Shown here piece after piece: positions 7,713 through 16,440 of a stretch of 64,000 nt of DNA. Location of the stretch: assembly GCA_934525675.1 (NCBI GenBank), contig CAKSZH010000002.1, positions 1 through 64,000 of the forward strand, given 5' to 3'. Each line of letters begins with the position of its first letter. Position 1 is the first letter of the stretch. A program made the translations under genes and the position numbers. The notes beneath the pieces are model-generated. The model had not been told where the DNA came from, ran no database searches, and saw only the letters and a list, made by a program, of their open reading frames with translations. Source of the stretch: an uncultured Eubacteriales bacterium (GTDB lineage Bacteria; Bacillota; Clostridia; Oscillospirales; CAG-272).

Positions 7713-10181
7713 ATGACAGACGCAGAACAGATTTTTGAACGCTTTCCGGATTTTATCCGGGAGTTCATCTATGCAAATTCCTGGGAGTCCCTGCGTTCCA
7801 TTCAGATTGCCGCGGCAAAAACGCTCTTTGAAACCGATCATCATCTGCTTCTGACTTCCGCGACTGCGTCGGGGAAGACCGAAGCGGCGTTCTTTCCGAT
7901 CCTGACCGACCTTTGGGAGAATCCGCCCTTTTCGGTCGGAGCTTTGTACATTGCTCCTCTCAAAAGCCTCATCAACGACCAGTTTTACCGCATGGATGAT
8001 CTGCTTCGGGAGAGCGGAATTACGGTGACCCATTGGCACGGCGACGTTTCCATGTCGCACAAGCGAAAACTGCTTGAAAGCCCGAAAGGGATTCTCCAGA
8101 TTACGCCGGAATCGCTTGAAGCAATGCTCATCAATCGTCCGAACGATCTTCTGCGTCTCTTCGGCGATCTGCGCTATGTCGTGATCGACGAGGTGCATAC
8201 ATTGATTGGCTCCGATCGCGGCAATCAGATCATCTGTCAGTTGGTCCGCCTTGCCGAACGGATCGGGCATACCCCGCGGCGGGTGGGACTTTCCGCGACC
8301 GTGGGGGACCCGCACTTCGCTGCCGATTGGCTCGCGGGCGGCACCGACCGTGAGACCGATGTACCGCTTCCGCCGAAGGAGAAGATTCACTGGCGGCTCG
8401 GTCTTGAGCATTTTTATATCCAGAATCTCGACGAAAATCAGGATCCCGCGATCCGGACGGGAGAGACGCCTGCGGCATTTGACAAGGTTTCGGGCGAACT
8501 TCCGGAAAAAGCGGGACAGCCGACCGACGCGGAGAGGACGGACGATATTCCGGCATCCGCTCCGCAGTCCGGGGCATCCGGATCTGTTTCACTGTCCGTA
8601 TCGTCGGAACAAAGCGGTCCCCAGGCTGCAGAGCGACCGGACAATCAGCGGGATGAACCTGTTCCAACCGAAGAAGGCGCGGAAGGTTCCTCGAATAAGC
8701 CGCGGAGAGCACAGCTGGACGCGGGATATGAATATATGTACGACTGCGTGTACGGCAAAAAGGCGCTTGTGTTTTCCAATTCCCGCGAGGAAACGGAATA
8801 CCTGACCGCAACCTTCCGCCAGATTGCCAAACGGCGCGGCGACCGTGATATTTTTCTGATTCATCACGGCAATCTGTCCTCCGCGCTCCGTGAGGAAGCG
8901 GAAATCAGAATGAAGGACGAAGACAGCATGGTGGTGACCTGTGCTACGGTGACGATGGAACTCGGAATCGACATCGGCAGACTGGAGCGGGTCCTGCAGA
9001 ACGAATCCCCGAATTCGGTGTCAAGTTTCCTTCAACGTCTCGGTCGTTCGGGCAGACGCGGCGAGCCGCCCGAAATGATGATGGTGTTCCGCGAGGAGAA
9101 TCCGCTCCCCAATACGCCGCTTCCGCAGCTTATTCCGTGGGAACTGCTCAAAGCTATCGCCATCATTCAGCTTTATATCGAGGAACGTTTCATTGAACCG
9201 CCGCAGAAGAAGTCGCTTCCGTTCAGCCTTTTGTTCCACCAGACGCTGAGCGTTCTTGCCTCGTCCGGGGAGTTGACCGCGGAACGTCTTGCGGGAAAGA
9301 TTCTTTCCTATCCCGCCTTCTCGGAGGTCACAAAAGAAGAGTACCGGTATCTGCTCGTTTCCATGCTTAATCAGGAGTATCTGGAGATGACCGAGGAGGG
9401 CGGGCTGATCGTCGGATTGCGCGGCGAGAGAATCCTGAACAGCTTCAAATTCTACGCGGTCTTCAAGGACAGCGAGGATTTCACGGTGCGTGCGGGTTCT
9501 GATGAAATCGGCACCATCACCACGCCGCCTCCGGTCGGCGACCGGTTTGCGCTTGCGGGTCGTGTCTGGGAGGTCGAGGAGCTTGATATTCAGCGAAAGC
9601 TGATTTATGTGAAGCAGGTGGACGGTAAAATGGAGATCTCTTGGCCGGGCGACTACGGCGAGATTCACACCAGAATTCTTGAGCGTATGAAACGTGTTCT
9701 GGAGGAGGATACCGTTTACCCATATTTGAAAGAAAACGCCAGAAGGCGGTTGGAGGTCGCAAGGCACTTGGCACGCAATACCGGAATGCTGACCCACTCT
9801 CTCGTGCATCTCGGCGGGTTCAACTGGTGCCTCTTTCCATGGCTCGGAACCCGTTCCTTCCGCACGCTCCGCAAGTTTATCCGGCATGTCGGGAAGCCCG
9901 CCGGTGTCGGGGATGTCAACTTTGAAGGGTGCTATTATATCACGTTCCGGTTAGAAAAGGGAACCGGGGAGGATTTCGCCCGGTATCTTGCCGGGATTGT
10001 TTCCGATGTCGGGATCCGGCTCGACGAGCTGGTGGGTGCCGGAGAGATACCGATCTTTGACAAATACGACCCCTATATCCCCGCCGAACTGCTCCGACAC
10101 GCATACGTGGCGGACAAACTCCGTGCGGATGAGGCGGAGGAACAAATAATGAAAATTTTCGGCGAATTTTCGGGCAATTAG
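7713..10181 (+). CDS. Lhr-like DEAD/DEAH-box helicase (BrxHI-like)
   Basis: An 822-residue superfamily 2 helicase. Motif I TASGKT is at 51-56, motif II DEVH near 159-162, motif III SAT at 194-196, motif IV LVFSNS near 352, motif V CATVTMELGIDIG at 410-422 and motif VI QRLGRSGRRG at 441-450. A disordered, Ser/Pro/Glu-rich insertion of about 95 residues (240-335) separates the two RecA lobes. The C-terminal 370 residues should hold winged-helix and Lhr-type domains. The ATG at 7713 fits the family N-terminus and has a weak GGTGA; a TTG at 7650 behind GGGGG is the alternative. A 208-270 nt gap separates it from the ATPase gene, unlike the tight first junction. It is probably the motor of the module. 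Confidence 0.85.
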   Translation: MTDAEQIFERFPDFIREFIYANSWESLRSIQIAAAKTLFETDHHLLLTSATASGKTEAAFFPILTDLWENPPFSVGALYIAPLKSLINDQFYRMDDLLRESGITVTHWHGDVSMSHKRKLLESPKGILQITPESLEAMLINRPNDLLRLFGDLRYVVIDEVHTLIGSDRGNQIICQLVRLAERIGHTPRRVGLSATVGDPHFAADWLAGGTDRETDVPLPPKEKIHWRLGLEHFYIQNLDENQDPAIRTGETPAAFDKVSGELPEKAGQPTDAERTDDIPASAPQSGASGSVSLSVSSEQSGPQAAERPDNQRDEPVPTEEGAEGSSNKPRRAQLDAGYEYMYDCVYGKKALVFSNSREETEYLTATFRQIAKRRGDRDIFLIHHGNLSSALREEAEIRMKDEDSMVVTCATVTMELGIDIGRLERVLQNESPNSVSSFLQRLGRSGRRGEPPEMMMVFREENPLPNTPLPQLIPWELLKAIAIIQLYIEERFIEPPQKKSLPFSLLFHQTLSVLASSGELTAERLAGKILSYPAFSEVTKEEYRYLLVSMLNQEYLEMTEEGGLIVGLRGERILNSFKFYAVFKDSEDFTVRAGSDEIGTITTPPPVGDRFALAGRVWEVEELDIQRKLIYVKQVDGKMEISWPGDYGEIHTRILERMKRVLEEDTVYPYLKENARRRLEVARHLARNTGMLTHSLVHLGGFNWCLFPWLGTRSFRTLRKFIRHVGKPAGVGDVNFEGCYYITFRLEKGTGEDFARYLAGIVSDVGIRLDELVGAGEIPIFDKYDPYIPAELLRHAYVADKLRADEAEEQIMKIFGEFSGN

Positions 10182-10577
10182 ATATATCTTCTAACTACAT
10201 TGTGCAGAATTAGATTTTTTGTAACAAGTATCGTTTGTATTTTGCAATATTGAGATACTTTGAAATAAATACTACATATACAATGATATTATTGATTCAA
10301 CGCAAGATGTTGACATGCCATGATGCGAAAAACAGGAAAATAACGGTTAGAAAAATATTTTCTAAAAAAATACAATAGATATTTATACGAATTCAGGAAA
10401 ATATTGTAAGGCTTCTGTTTCGTTGAACGCGTATTTTGTCGAATAAATTTCGTGATAGTGCACAACAAAAAGAGGATGTTGAACAAACATCAAGATTTTT
10501 CAGTGCGTATTTGCCCGAAAGACGCACCGATTCCTTATCTGTTATAATAAAAACACAACAGAGAAAGGAGCCCTATT
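10182..10577. other. AT-rich intergenic region
   Basis: About 400 bp after the helicase gene are clearly richer in A and T than the surroundings, with runs such as TTAGATTTTTTG and AAAAATATTTTCT. I see no gene, tRNA or convincing terminator. An extended -10 box lies near the right end. The composition shift marks the edge of the TerB/helicase module and suggests acquired DNA. Confidence 0.6.
10540..10548 (+). promoter_or_regulatory. Extended -10 promoter
   Basis: TGTTATAAT is a TGn-TATAAT extended -10 element with no good -35 hexamer. It lies 30 bp before the 97-aa gene. Confidence 0.45.
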
Positions 10578-10871
10578 ATGAATCAGTCAGAAGTATTTAC
10601 CGAAGTCCCGGAAATCCCCGTCCATTTAATCAAAGAATTGCAAGGAGTCAACCTAGTCTATTATTTGTTCAAAACCAAGAGTGGTTATCATCTGAAAATG
10701 GAGTACGGAAATGATCAATTTCTGACTGATTGGTTCCCGTTTGGAATGAATCCCTTCCATCTTGCGACCTATCTGTTCCAGCATTCCGTTACGCCTTGTA
10801 CCGCGCAGGATGTTTTTGAAGATATGTCGTACTCCGCGATTTCCTCAAAAACTATTTACAAAACGGAATAA
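10578..10871 (+). CDS. Small protein of unknown function
   Basis: A 97-residue protein behind a strong ribosome site (AGAAAGGAG, 8 nt spacing). It is mixed alpha/beta in character with no signal peptide, membrane segment or metal motif. Aromatic-rich stretches YYLFKTKSGYHLKMEYGND and DWFPFGMNPFHLATYLFQ are the most distinctive parts. The pattern of a short beta-strand region followed by NPFHL..YLF..V resembles small clostridial DUF6514-type proteins, but I would not assign it. It stands alone between an AT-rich gap and the nrdR promoter, which overlaps its end. Confidence 0.65.
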   Translation: MNQSEVFTEVPEIPVHLIKELQGVNLVYYLFKTKSGYHLKMEYGNDQFLTDWFPFGMNPFHLATYLFQHSVTPCTAQDVFEDMSYSAISSKTIYKTE

Positions 10872-10883
10872 ATATGGTATGAT
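10855..10883 (+). promoter_or_regulatory. Sigma-A promoter of nrdR
   Basis: TTTACA (10855-10860), a 17-bp spacer, then TATGAT (10878-10883). The -35 overlaps the last codons of the preceding small gene. The leader to nrdR is about 125 nt. Confidence 0.6.
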
Positions 10884-11014
10884 GAATACGGATCGGAAAC
10901 AAACGTGTCCCATGCGGAAGACGCGCTCTCTCCGTAGACAAGCCGGTCCGTACCGTCTCGTATTTGCCGTTTTCCAGGCGGCAAGGCAAAGCGGAGAAGT
11001 GGAAGGTTCATTTC

Positions 11015-11461
11015 ATGAAATGTCCGAATTGCGGTTATACCGAAAGCAAAGTGATCGATTCGCGTCCGGTGGCAGACGGCAACAGCATCCGCCGCAGACG
11101 CGAATGCCTGAACTGCCAGAAGCGTTTTACCACGTTTGAAACGATTGAGACCGTTCAGATTGTCGTCATCAAGAAAAACGGCAGTAAGGAGCTGTTTGAT
11201 AAGAACAAGCTGTTTTCCGGTGTGCTCAAGGCGACGCAGAAGCGTCCTGTTAATGCCGAAGAGGTTGTCAACGAGATCGAAGCGGAGCTGCAGAACACGC
11301 TCCGGTTTGAGGTCACTTCAAGGGAAATCGGGGAAATGGTCATGCAGAAGCTCAAGGGAATCGACGATGTTGCCTATGTCCGGTTTGCTTCGGTTTACCG
11401 GGAATTCAAGGATATTGATACCTTTCTCGCAGAGCTGAAGGAATTGAAAGAAGAAAAATAA
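11015..11461 (+). CDS. nrdR: Transcriptional repressor NrdR
   Basis: A 148-residue repressor of ribonucleotide reductase genes that senses ATP/dATP. The N-terminal zinc ribbon is complete (CPNCG at residues 3-7, CLNCQKRF near 31-38), and an ATP-cone domain follows from about residue 49 (VIKKNGSKELFDKNKL). The start at 11015 has GGAAGG 8 nt upstream; a longer frame from 10964 lacks a site. No nrd gene lies in the window, so its targets are elsewhere. A terminator follows immediately. Confidence 0.97.
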   Translation: MKCPNCGYTESKVIDSRPVADGNSIRRRRECLNCQKRFTTFETIETVQIVVIKKNGSKELFDKNKLFSGVLKATQKRPVNAEEVVNEIEAELQNTLRFEVTSREIGEMVMQKLKGIDDVAYVRFASVYREFKDIDTFLAELKELKEEK

Positions 11462-11466
11462 CCATA

Positions 11467-11501
11467 AAAAAGGGATCCGCTCAGGCGGGTCTCTTTTTTG
11501 T
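11467..11501 (+). terminator. Terminator of nrdR
   Basis: GGGATCCGC / GCGGGTCTC pair with wobble around a TCAG loop and are followed by TTTTTTG. It separates nrdR from the CIRCE-controlled clpB. Confidence 0.8.
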
Positions 11502-11510
11502 TCAATCGCA

Positions 11511-11537
11511 TTAGCACTCATATAAGAAGAGTGCTAA
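11511..11537. promoter_or_regulatory. CIRCE operator (HrcA binding site)
   Basis: A perfect TTAGCACTC-N9-GAGTGCTAA inverted repeat, identical to the CIRCE consensus, lies 105 bp before the clpB start. HrcA repression and heat-shock induction of clpB follow from this. hrcA itself is not in the window. Confidence 0.97.
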
Positions 11538-11642
11538 TGTTTACAATTCGGACATGAAATATTGTATACAAATTAACAGAATCGGCGTAAGATAAAGATG
11601 CTGAATGAAATGGCAAATGAAACGGCAAAGGAGGTATTTGAC

Positions 11643-14228
11643 ATGAACTTTCAGAAATGTACGCAAAACAGTATGTCCGCATTGCAGGACGCACAGCGGT
11701 ATGCCGCGGAGAACGGACAGCAGGAGATCCGTGAGGAGCACCTGCTTCTGGCTCTTCTGAAACAGGATTCCGGGCTTGTCGGGGAACTGTTTCCGAAGCT
11801 CGGTATCCCGACTGACGAGGCGGTGCGGAGTATGCAGGATCTGATCGATGCGATGCCCAAAGTCAGTGGCGCGAACGGTCAGGTTTATATATCGGAAGAA
11901 CTCAATACGGCACTGAATGAGGCCGAGTCGCGTGCCGGTTCCATGCAGGATTCCTATGTCTCGGTGGAGCATCTCCTCTTGGGTCTGATCGTAAAGCCCG
12001 ATCGTTCCCTCAAGCAGTATTTTAAGGATCACAACCTGACGGTTGACCGGCTTCTTGCCGTGCTCAAGGATGTGCGGGGGACCCAGCACGTCACGAGTGA
12101 TAATCCCGAATCAACTTACGATGTGCTCAAAAAATACGGGCAGGATCTCTGCGAGCTGGCAAGAAACCAGAAGCTGGATCCGGTCATCGGGCGTGACGAG
12201 GAGATCCGGAATGTCATCCGGATTCTGTCGCGGAAATCCAAGAACAACCCGTGCCTGATCGGCGAACCCGGTGTCGGTAAAACGGCAATCGTGGAAGGAC
12301 TGGCGCAGAGAATCGTTCACGGGGACGTGCCGGATAACTTAAAAGACCGGGAGCTGTTCTCTCTGGATATGGGCGCGCTCATTGCGGGCGCAAAGTTCCG
12401 CGGCGAGTTTGAGGAAAGACTCAAGGCGGTATTGAACGAGGTCAAGTCGAGCGAGGGGAAGATCATCCTCTTTATTGATGAGCTTCACACCATTGTGGGC
12501 GCGGGTAAGACCGAGGGTTCCATGGATGCCGGCAACCTGCTCAAGCCGATGCTGGCGCGCGGGGAACTGCATTGTATCGGCGCCACGACGCTGAACGAGT
12601 ACCGGCAATATATCGAAAAGGATACTGCCCTTGAGCGTCGGTTCCAGCCCGTCATGGTCGGAGAGCCGACGGTGGAGGATACCATTACGATCCTCCGTGG
12701 GCTGAAGGAACGCTATGAGGTGTTCCACGGCGTCAAAATTCATGACCAGGCACTGATTGCGGCGGCAACGCTGTCCAACCGGTATATCACCGACCGGTTC
12801 TTGCCGGATAAGGCGATCGACCTTGTGGATGAAGCGTGCGCGCTGATCCGTACCGAAATGAATTCCATGCCGACCGAAATGGACGAGATCTCCCGGAAGA
12901 TCATGCAGCTGGAGATCGAGCAGGCGGCACTCAGCAAGGAAAGCGACAAACTGTCTCTTGACCGTCTTGAAAAAGTCAAGCAGGAGCTTACCGCAAACAG
13001 AGAGACCTTCTCTGCCATGAAAGCAAAGTGGCAGAACGAAAAGCAGCTGATTGAAAAATCGGGACACATCCGTGAGGAGATCGAACAGACCAACGCCGAG
13101 ATCGAAAGGGCGCAGAACGAGTACGATCTGAACCGTGCCGCGGAACTGAAATTCGGCAAACTCCCCGAACTGAAAAAAGAGCTGGAAGCCGCGGAGGCGG
13201 CAAGGAACGCCGCGTCCAAGAACTCGCTGCTCCGTAACGAGGTCAACGAGGAGGAGATCGCGAAGATCGTCGGCAGATGGACTGGTATTCCGGTTGCAAA
13301 GCTGATGGAGGGGGAGCGGGAGAAACTGCTCCACCTGGATTCCATTCTCCACAAGCGTGTGATCGGTCAGGATGAAGCCGTGGAAAAGGTCTGCGACGCG
13401 ATTCTGCGGTCCCGTGCGGGAATCCGTGACCCCAAGCGTCCGATCGGTTCCTTCCTGTTCTTAGGGCCTACCGGTGTCGGTAAGACCGAGCTTGCCAAGG
13501 CGCTTGCCGAGGCACTCTTTGACAACGAAAAGAACCTCATCCGGATTGACATGAGCGAGTACATGGAAAAGTACTCGGTCAGCCGTCTGATCGGCGCGCC
13601 TCCCGGATACGTCGGATACGACGAGGGAGGGCAACTGACCGAAGCGGTGAGAAGAAAACCGTATTCCGTGGTTTTGTTTGATGAAGTGGAAAAGGCGCAT
13701 CCCGACGTGTTCAACGTCCTCTTGCAGGTGCTGGATGACGGCAGAATTACCGACAGCCAGGGGCGCACGGTGGACTTCAAGAACACCATCATGATTCTGA
13801 CCTCCAACCTCGGCTCCGACCTAATCCTTGACGGCATCAATGAAAAAGGCGAGATCAGCGACGAAGCGCGGAAGGGCGTTTCCGATTTGCTCAAGCGCAG
13901 CTTCCGTCCCGAATTTCTCAACCGGCTGGATGAGATCGTCTTCTACAAGCCGCTGACCAAGGAAAACGTCTCCGGCATTGCTGACCTGCAGATTGCGGAG
14001 CTTGCCGCAAGACTTGCCGACCGTCAGCTGCACCTGGTCGTAACCGACGCGGCAAAGGAGTTCATTATTTCGAACGCCTACGACCCGATCTACGGCGCAA
14101 GACCGCTCAAGAGATACCTGCAATCCAACGTGGAAACGCTGGTGGCAAAGAAGATCATCGGGGAAGACCTGGCTCCCGACAGCACGATCACCATTGATCT
14201 TTCTGACGGAAAACTGGTTGCGCGCTGA
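11643..14228 (+). CDS. clpB: ATP-dependent disaggregase ClpB
   Basis: An 861-residue Hsp100 chaperone that, with DnaK, dissolves protein aggregates. It has an N-domain (1-150), NBD1 with Walker A GEPGVGKT and Walker B LFIDELH, a coiled-coil middle domain (about 405-525), and NBD2 with GPTGVGKTE and the arginine-finger region. No ClpP-binding loop is evident, and the long middle domain separates it from ClpC/ClpA. The start at 11643 was chosen for AAAGGAGG with 8 nt spacing; an upstream ATG at 11598 has none. CIRCE upstream implies HrcA control. Confidence 0.96.
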   Translation: MNFQKCTQNSMSALQDAQRYAAENGQQEIREEHLLLALLKQDSGLVGELFPKLGIPTDEAVRSMQDLIDAMPKVSGANGQVYISEELNTALNEAESRAGSMQDSYVSVEHLLLGLIVKPDRSLKQYFKDHNLTVDRLLAVLKDVRGTQHVTSDNPESTYDVLKKYGQDLCELARNQKLDPVIGRDEEIRNVIRILSRKSKNNPCLIGEPGVGKTAIVEGLAQRIVHGDVPDNLKDRELFSLDMGALIAGAKFRGEFEERLKAVLNEVKSSEGKIILFIDELHTIVGAGKTEGSMDAGNLLKPMLARGELHCIGATTLNEYRQYIEKDTALERRFQPVMVGEPTVEDTITILRGLKERYEVFHGVKIHDQALIAAATLSNRYITDRFLPDKAIDLVDEACALIRTEMNSMPTEMDEISRKIMQLEIEQAALSKESDKLSLDRLEKVKQELTANRETFSAMKAKWQNEKQLIEKSGHIREEIEQTNAEIERAQNEYDLNRAAELKFGKLPELKKELEAAEAARNAASKNSLLRNEVNEEEIAKIVGRWTGIPVAKLMEGEREKLLHLDSILHKRVIGQDEAVEKVCDAILRSRAGIRDPKRPIGSFLFLGPTGVGKTELAKALAEALFDNEKNLIRIDMSEYMEKYSVSRLIGAPPGYVGYDEGGQLTEAVRRKPYSVVLFDEVEKAHPDVFNVLLQVLDDGRITDSQGRTVDFKNTIMILTSNLGSDLILDGINEKGEISDEARKGVSDLLKRSFRPEFLNRLDEIVFYKPLTKENVSGIADLQIAELAARLADRQLHLVVTDAAKEFIISNAYDPIYGARPLKRYLQSNVETLVAKKIIGEDLAPDSTITIDLSDGKLVAR

Positions 14229-14287
14229 TCGACGATGTTTCCGCAAAGGGCGCGAATCAAAACCGCTCCCCAAAATCATACCGATAT

Positions 14288-14328
14288 AAAAACTCCGTGA
14301 GTCGGGACCTCCCGGCTCACGGAGTTTT
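14288..14328. terminator. Bidirectional terminator between clpB and the LiaF-like gene
   Basis: A long stem with one wobble (AACTCCGTGAGTCGGG pairs with CCCGGCTCACGGAGTT) has A-rich and T-rich flanks on both sides. It serves two convergent genes. Confidence 0.9.
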
Positions 14329-14342
14329 CTATTTTTGTCGGT

Positions 14343-15086
14343 TTACCGGATTTCAATTCCGCCGAAGTTTGCCTCCGCGCGGACCGTTACGGTATGCCGG
14401 ACGCTGCCGCTTTGTTTCTTTTTGACATCCACGCCGCCGAAGAAGGAATGCTTCTCCACGCGGACACCGATATCGTCGGGCAAAAAGATCTTGATTCCGG
14501 CAAAACTGGACTGCGCGTCGATCATGCAGTCCCCGTTGATGAGCGCACGGCGAAGATCCAGCTCGATCGCACCGAAATTGGCTTCCAGCGATGCGCCGTA
14601 AAACGGGCGGTCGGTGTAATCCACATGATTTCCGGAAAAGCTGGTCGTATAACGATCACCGGCGGGATCGGACCGCGGCGTTTCTTCATTCATACCGGCA
14701 TTTGATTGCGGGTCGGTACCACCGGTTGTTTCTGCCGTGATCCGCTTTGCGCGTTTTTTTGAGAAGAGCGGGGTCAGAATGATGCGGATCGCAAGGACCA
14801 CGAGCACCACACCGACGATGATGGGGAAGAGCTTTCCGTCAACCTGCGGAATGTAAAAGGAAGAAAACAGGATGGCGCCGACGGCGAATACCGTCAGGTT
14901 GAAGAAATTGAAACCGTCGTTGATGAACGAATACAGCATGGGAAGCATCAGGAAAAACGTCCACCAGCCGGGGAAGAACAATTTGAAGGTGTAGTCGCCC
15001 CACAGTCCAAACGCATTTCCGAGATACCCGATGCCGATGGCAAGCAGGATACAGCCGGTCAGAAGGGAATTCAAAAGTTTTTTCAT
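14343..15086 (-). CDS. LiaF-like membrane protein
   Basis: A 247-residue membrane protein. Four hydrophobic helices lie in the first 110 residues, then a charged linker, then a C-terminal beta-repeat domain with NFGAIELDLRRA, SFAGIKIFLPD, FFGGVDV and NFGGIEIR. That pattern is the LiaF C-terminal (DUF2154) fold, found in envelope-stress sensing. The ribosome site is GGAAAGGAAG. No liaRS two-component genes are adjacent, so the link to cell-wall stress is by family only. It ends at the shared terminator with clpB. Confidence 0.85.
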   Translation of the reverse strand: MKKLLNSLLTGCILLAIGIGYLGNAFGLWGDYTFKLFFPGWWTFFLMLPMLYSFINDGFNFFNLTVFAVGAILFSSFYIPQVDGKLFPIIVGVVLVVLAIRIILTPLFSKKRAKRITAETTGGTDPQSNAGMNEETPRSDPAGDRYTTSFSGNHVDYTDRPFYGASLEANFGAIELDLRRALINGDCMIDAQSSFAGIKIFLPDDIGVRVEKHSFFGGVDVKKKQSGSVRHTVTVRAEANFGGIEIR

Positions 15087-15145
15087 ATCAGGTTACTTCC
15101 TTTCCGGGTAAATAGATTTTCGGATTGTTCCGGATGTTGCCGAAA

Positions 15146-15176
15146 CCGGGGAGGCTTTTTTCGGTTGCCTCCCCGG
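15146..15176 (-). terminator. Inverted repeat after potD
   Basis: A perfect 10-bp stem (CCGGGGAGGC / GCCTCCCCGG) with an 11-nt loop lies 24 bp past the potD stop. The T-run after it is weak, so it could be a terminator or an mRNA-stabilising hairpin. Confidence 0.55.
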
Positions 15177-15199
15177 TCGTCGGGTGAATTGTTATAGGC

Positions 15200-16375
15200 T
15201 CAGTTAGCCGCCTTGAGACGGTCCCAGAGCGTTGCGAGCAGGTCCTTGGTGTCTCTGTCGAGGTCGTAGTAATACTGAACCTTCTTGGTATTCAGCGTGC
15301 CGTCCTCGTTGAGGTAAGAAGCCGGGTAGGAGTACAGGTAATTGTAATAATCATCGCCCAGCTTCTTCTTGTATTCCGCATCCTCTCTGACCAGTTTATT
15401 CGGAGATGCATAGTAGATATACAGGCTGTTTTCGATTGCCCATTCCTTCTCCAGCATGAAGTTGATGAAGAGCTCTGCCGCACCCTTGTTCTTGGCACAG
15501 GTGGGAATGCACATTGCATCAACGAAAATGTTGGTGCCTTCTTCGGGATAGTAGAACGCGAGATTCTCGTTTTCGTCCATCATGGTCAGGCAGTCACCCG
15601 CGTAGTAAGTACCGATGTACGCGTTCTCGCCCTCCATCTCGTCGAATACCTCGTCCATGTAGTAGCCCTTCAGGACGGGACGCTGTGCGACCAGCGCGTC
15701 GTAAGCCTTCTGCCAGTCGTCAGGGTTCTTGGAGTTGACGTCCATATTCTGCAGATAGAACATGGAAATGCCGAACGCGTCACGGGAGTTGTTGATGGTC
15801 AGGATCTTGCCGGCGTATTTCTGGTTCCAGAGCAGGTCCCAGCTCTTTTTTGCAACGTCCGCCTCGTCTACATACTTGGTGTTGTAAACAACACCGACCA
15901 TGCCGACGGTGTAGGGAACGGAGTATTCGGCGGCACCGCCTTCGCCGCCCTGATCATAATACATACTGCGGTATTCTTCCGCGATGTTCTGATAATTCGG
16001 AATATTGGAGAAGTCCAGTTTCTGAAGCAGCCCTTCGGAAATGAGACGTGCGATCATATAATCGGACGGGATCACAACATCGTAATTGACGCCGCCGCCC
16101 GCGAGAAGCGTGTACATTTCCTCGTTGCTCGCATAGGTGGTATAGATCACGTCAATCCCGTATTTTTTTTCGAACTTTTTGACAATGTCCACAGAACCGT
16201 CGGAGCCGTCCGCGATGTTTTCGCCCCAGTTGTAGACATAGAGCTTCGTGCCCTTATACGGGGTTTCCACAAATTCAATATCATCGGTACCGTCGCCTTT
16301 TCCGCAGGAAGCCAGCGCGGAAAGCGACGCAAGGACAATCATGACACACAAGACCACACAAAGAATTCTTTTCAT
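15200..16375 (-). CDS. potD: Spermidine/putrescine-binding lipoprotein PotD
   Basis: A 391-residue extracytoplasmic solute receptor. The signal peptide ends in a lipobox LASC with Cys24 as the lipid-anchored residue. The mature part begins with the PotD/PotF-type KLYVYNWGENI and contains YDVVIPSDYMI and the aromatic and acidic polyamine pocket residues. It is the last gene of potABCD on the minus strand, 65 nt after potC. Family and operon context make a polyamine substrate very likely; the exact polyamine cannot be read. Confidence 0.94.
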   Translation of the reverse strand: MKRILCVVLCVMIVLASLSALASCGKGDGTDDIEFVETPYKGTKLYVYNWGENIADGSDGSVDIVKKFEKKYGIDVIYTTYASNEEMYTLLAGGGVNYDVVIPSDYMIARLISEGLLQKLDFSNIPNYQNIAEEYRSMYYDQGGEGGAAEYSVPYTVGMVGVVYNTKYVDEADVAKKSWDLLWNQKYAGKILTINNSRDAFGISMFYLQNMDVNSKNPDDWQKAYDALVAQRPVLKGYYMDEVFDEMEGENAYIGTYYAGDCLTMMDENENLAFYYPEEGTNIFVDAMCIPTCAKNKGAAELFINFMLEKEWAIENSLYIYYASPNKLVREDAEYKKKLGDDYYNYLYSYPASYLNEDGTLNTKKVQYYYDLDRDTKDLLATLWDRLKAAN

Positions 16376-16440
16376 TTTTTACTTCTCCAATTTAGTTTTA
16401 TTATTTGTATCCGGACGCCCGGATGGGGATACGATTTGTT

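Noticed and set aside
4165..10181. Calling the TerB/ATPase/helicase genes a BREX or tellurite-resistance operon
   Set aside because: PglX/BrxX methylase, PglZ, BrxL and TerC/TerD genes are all missing. Domain names alone do not justify either label.
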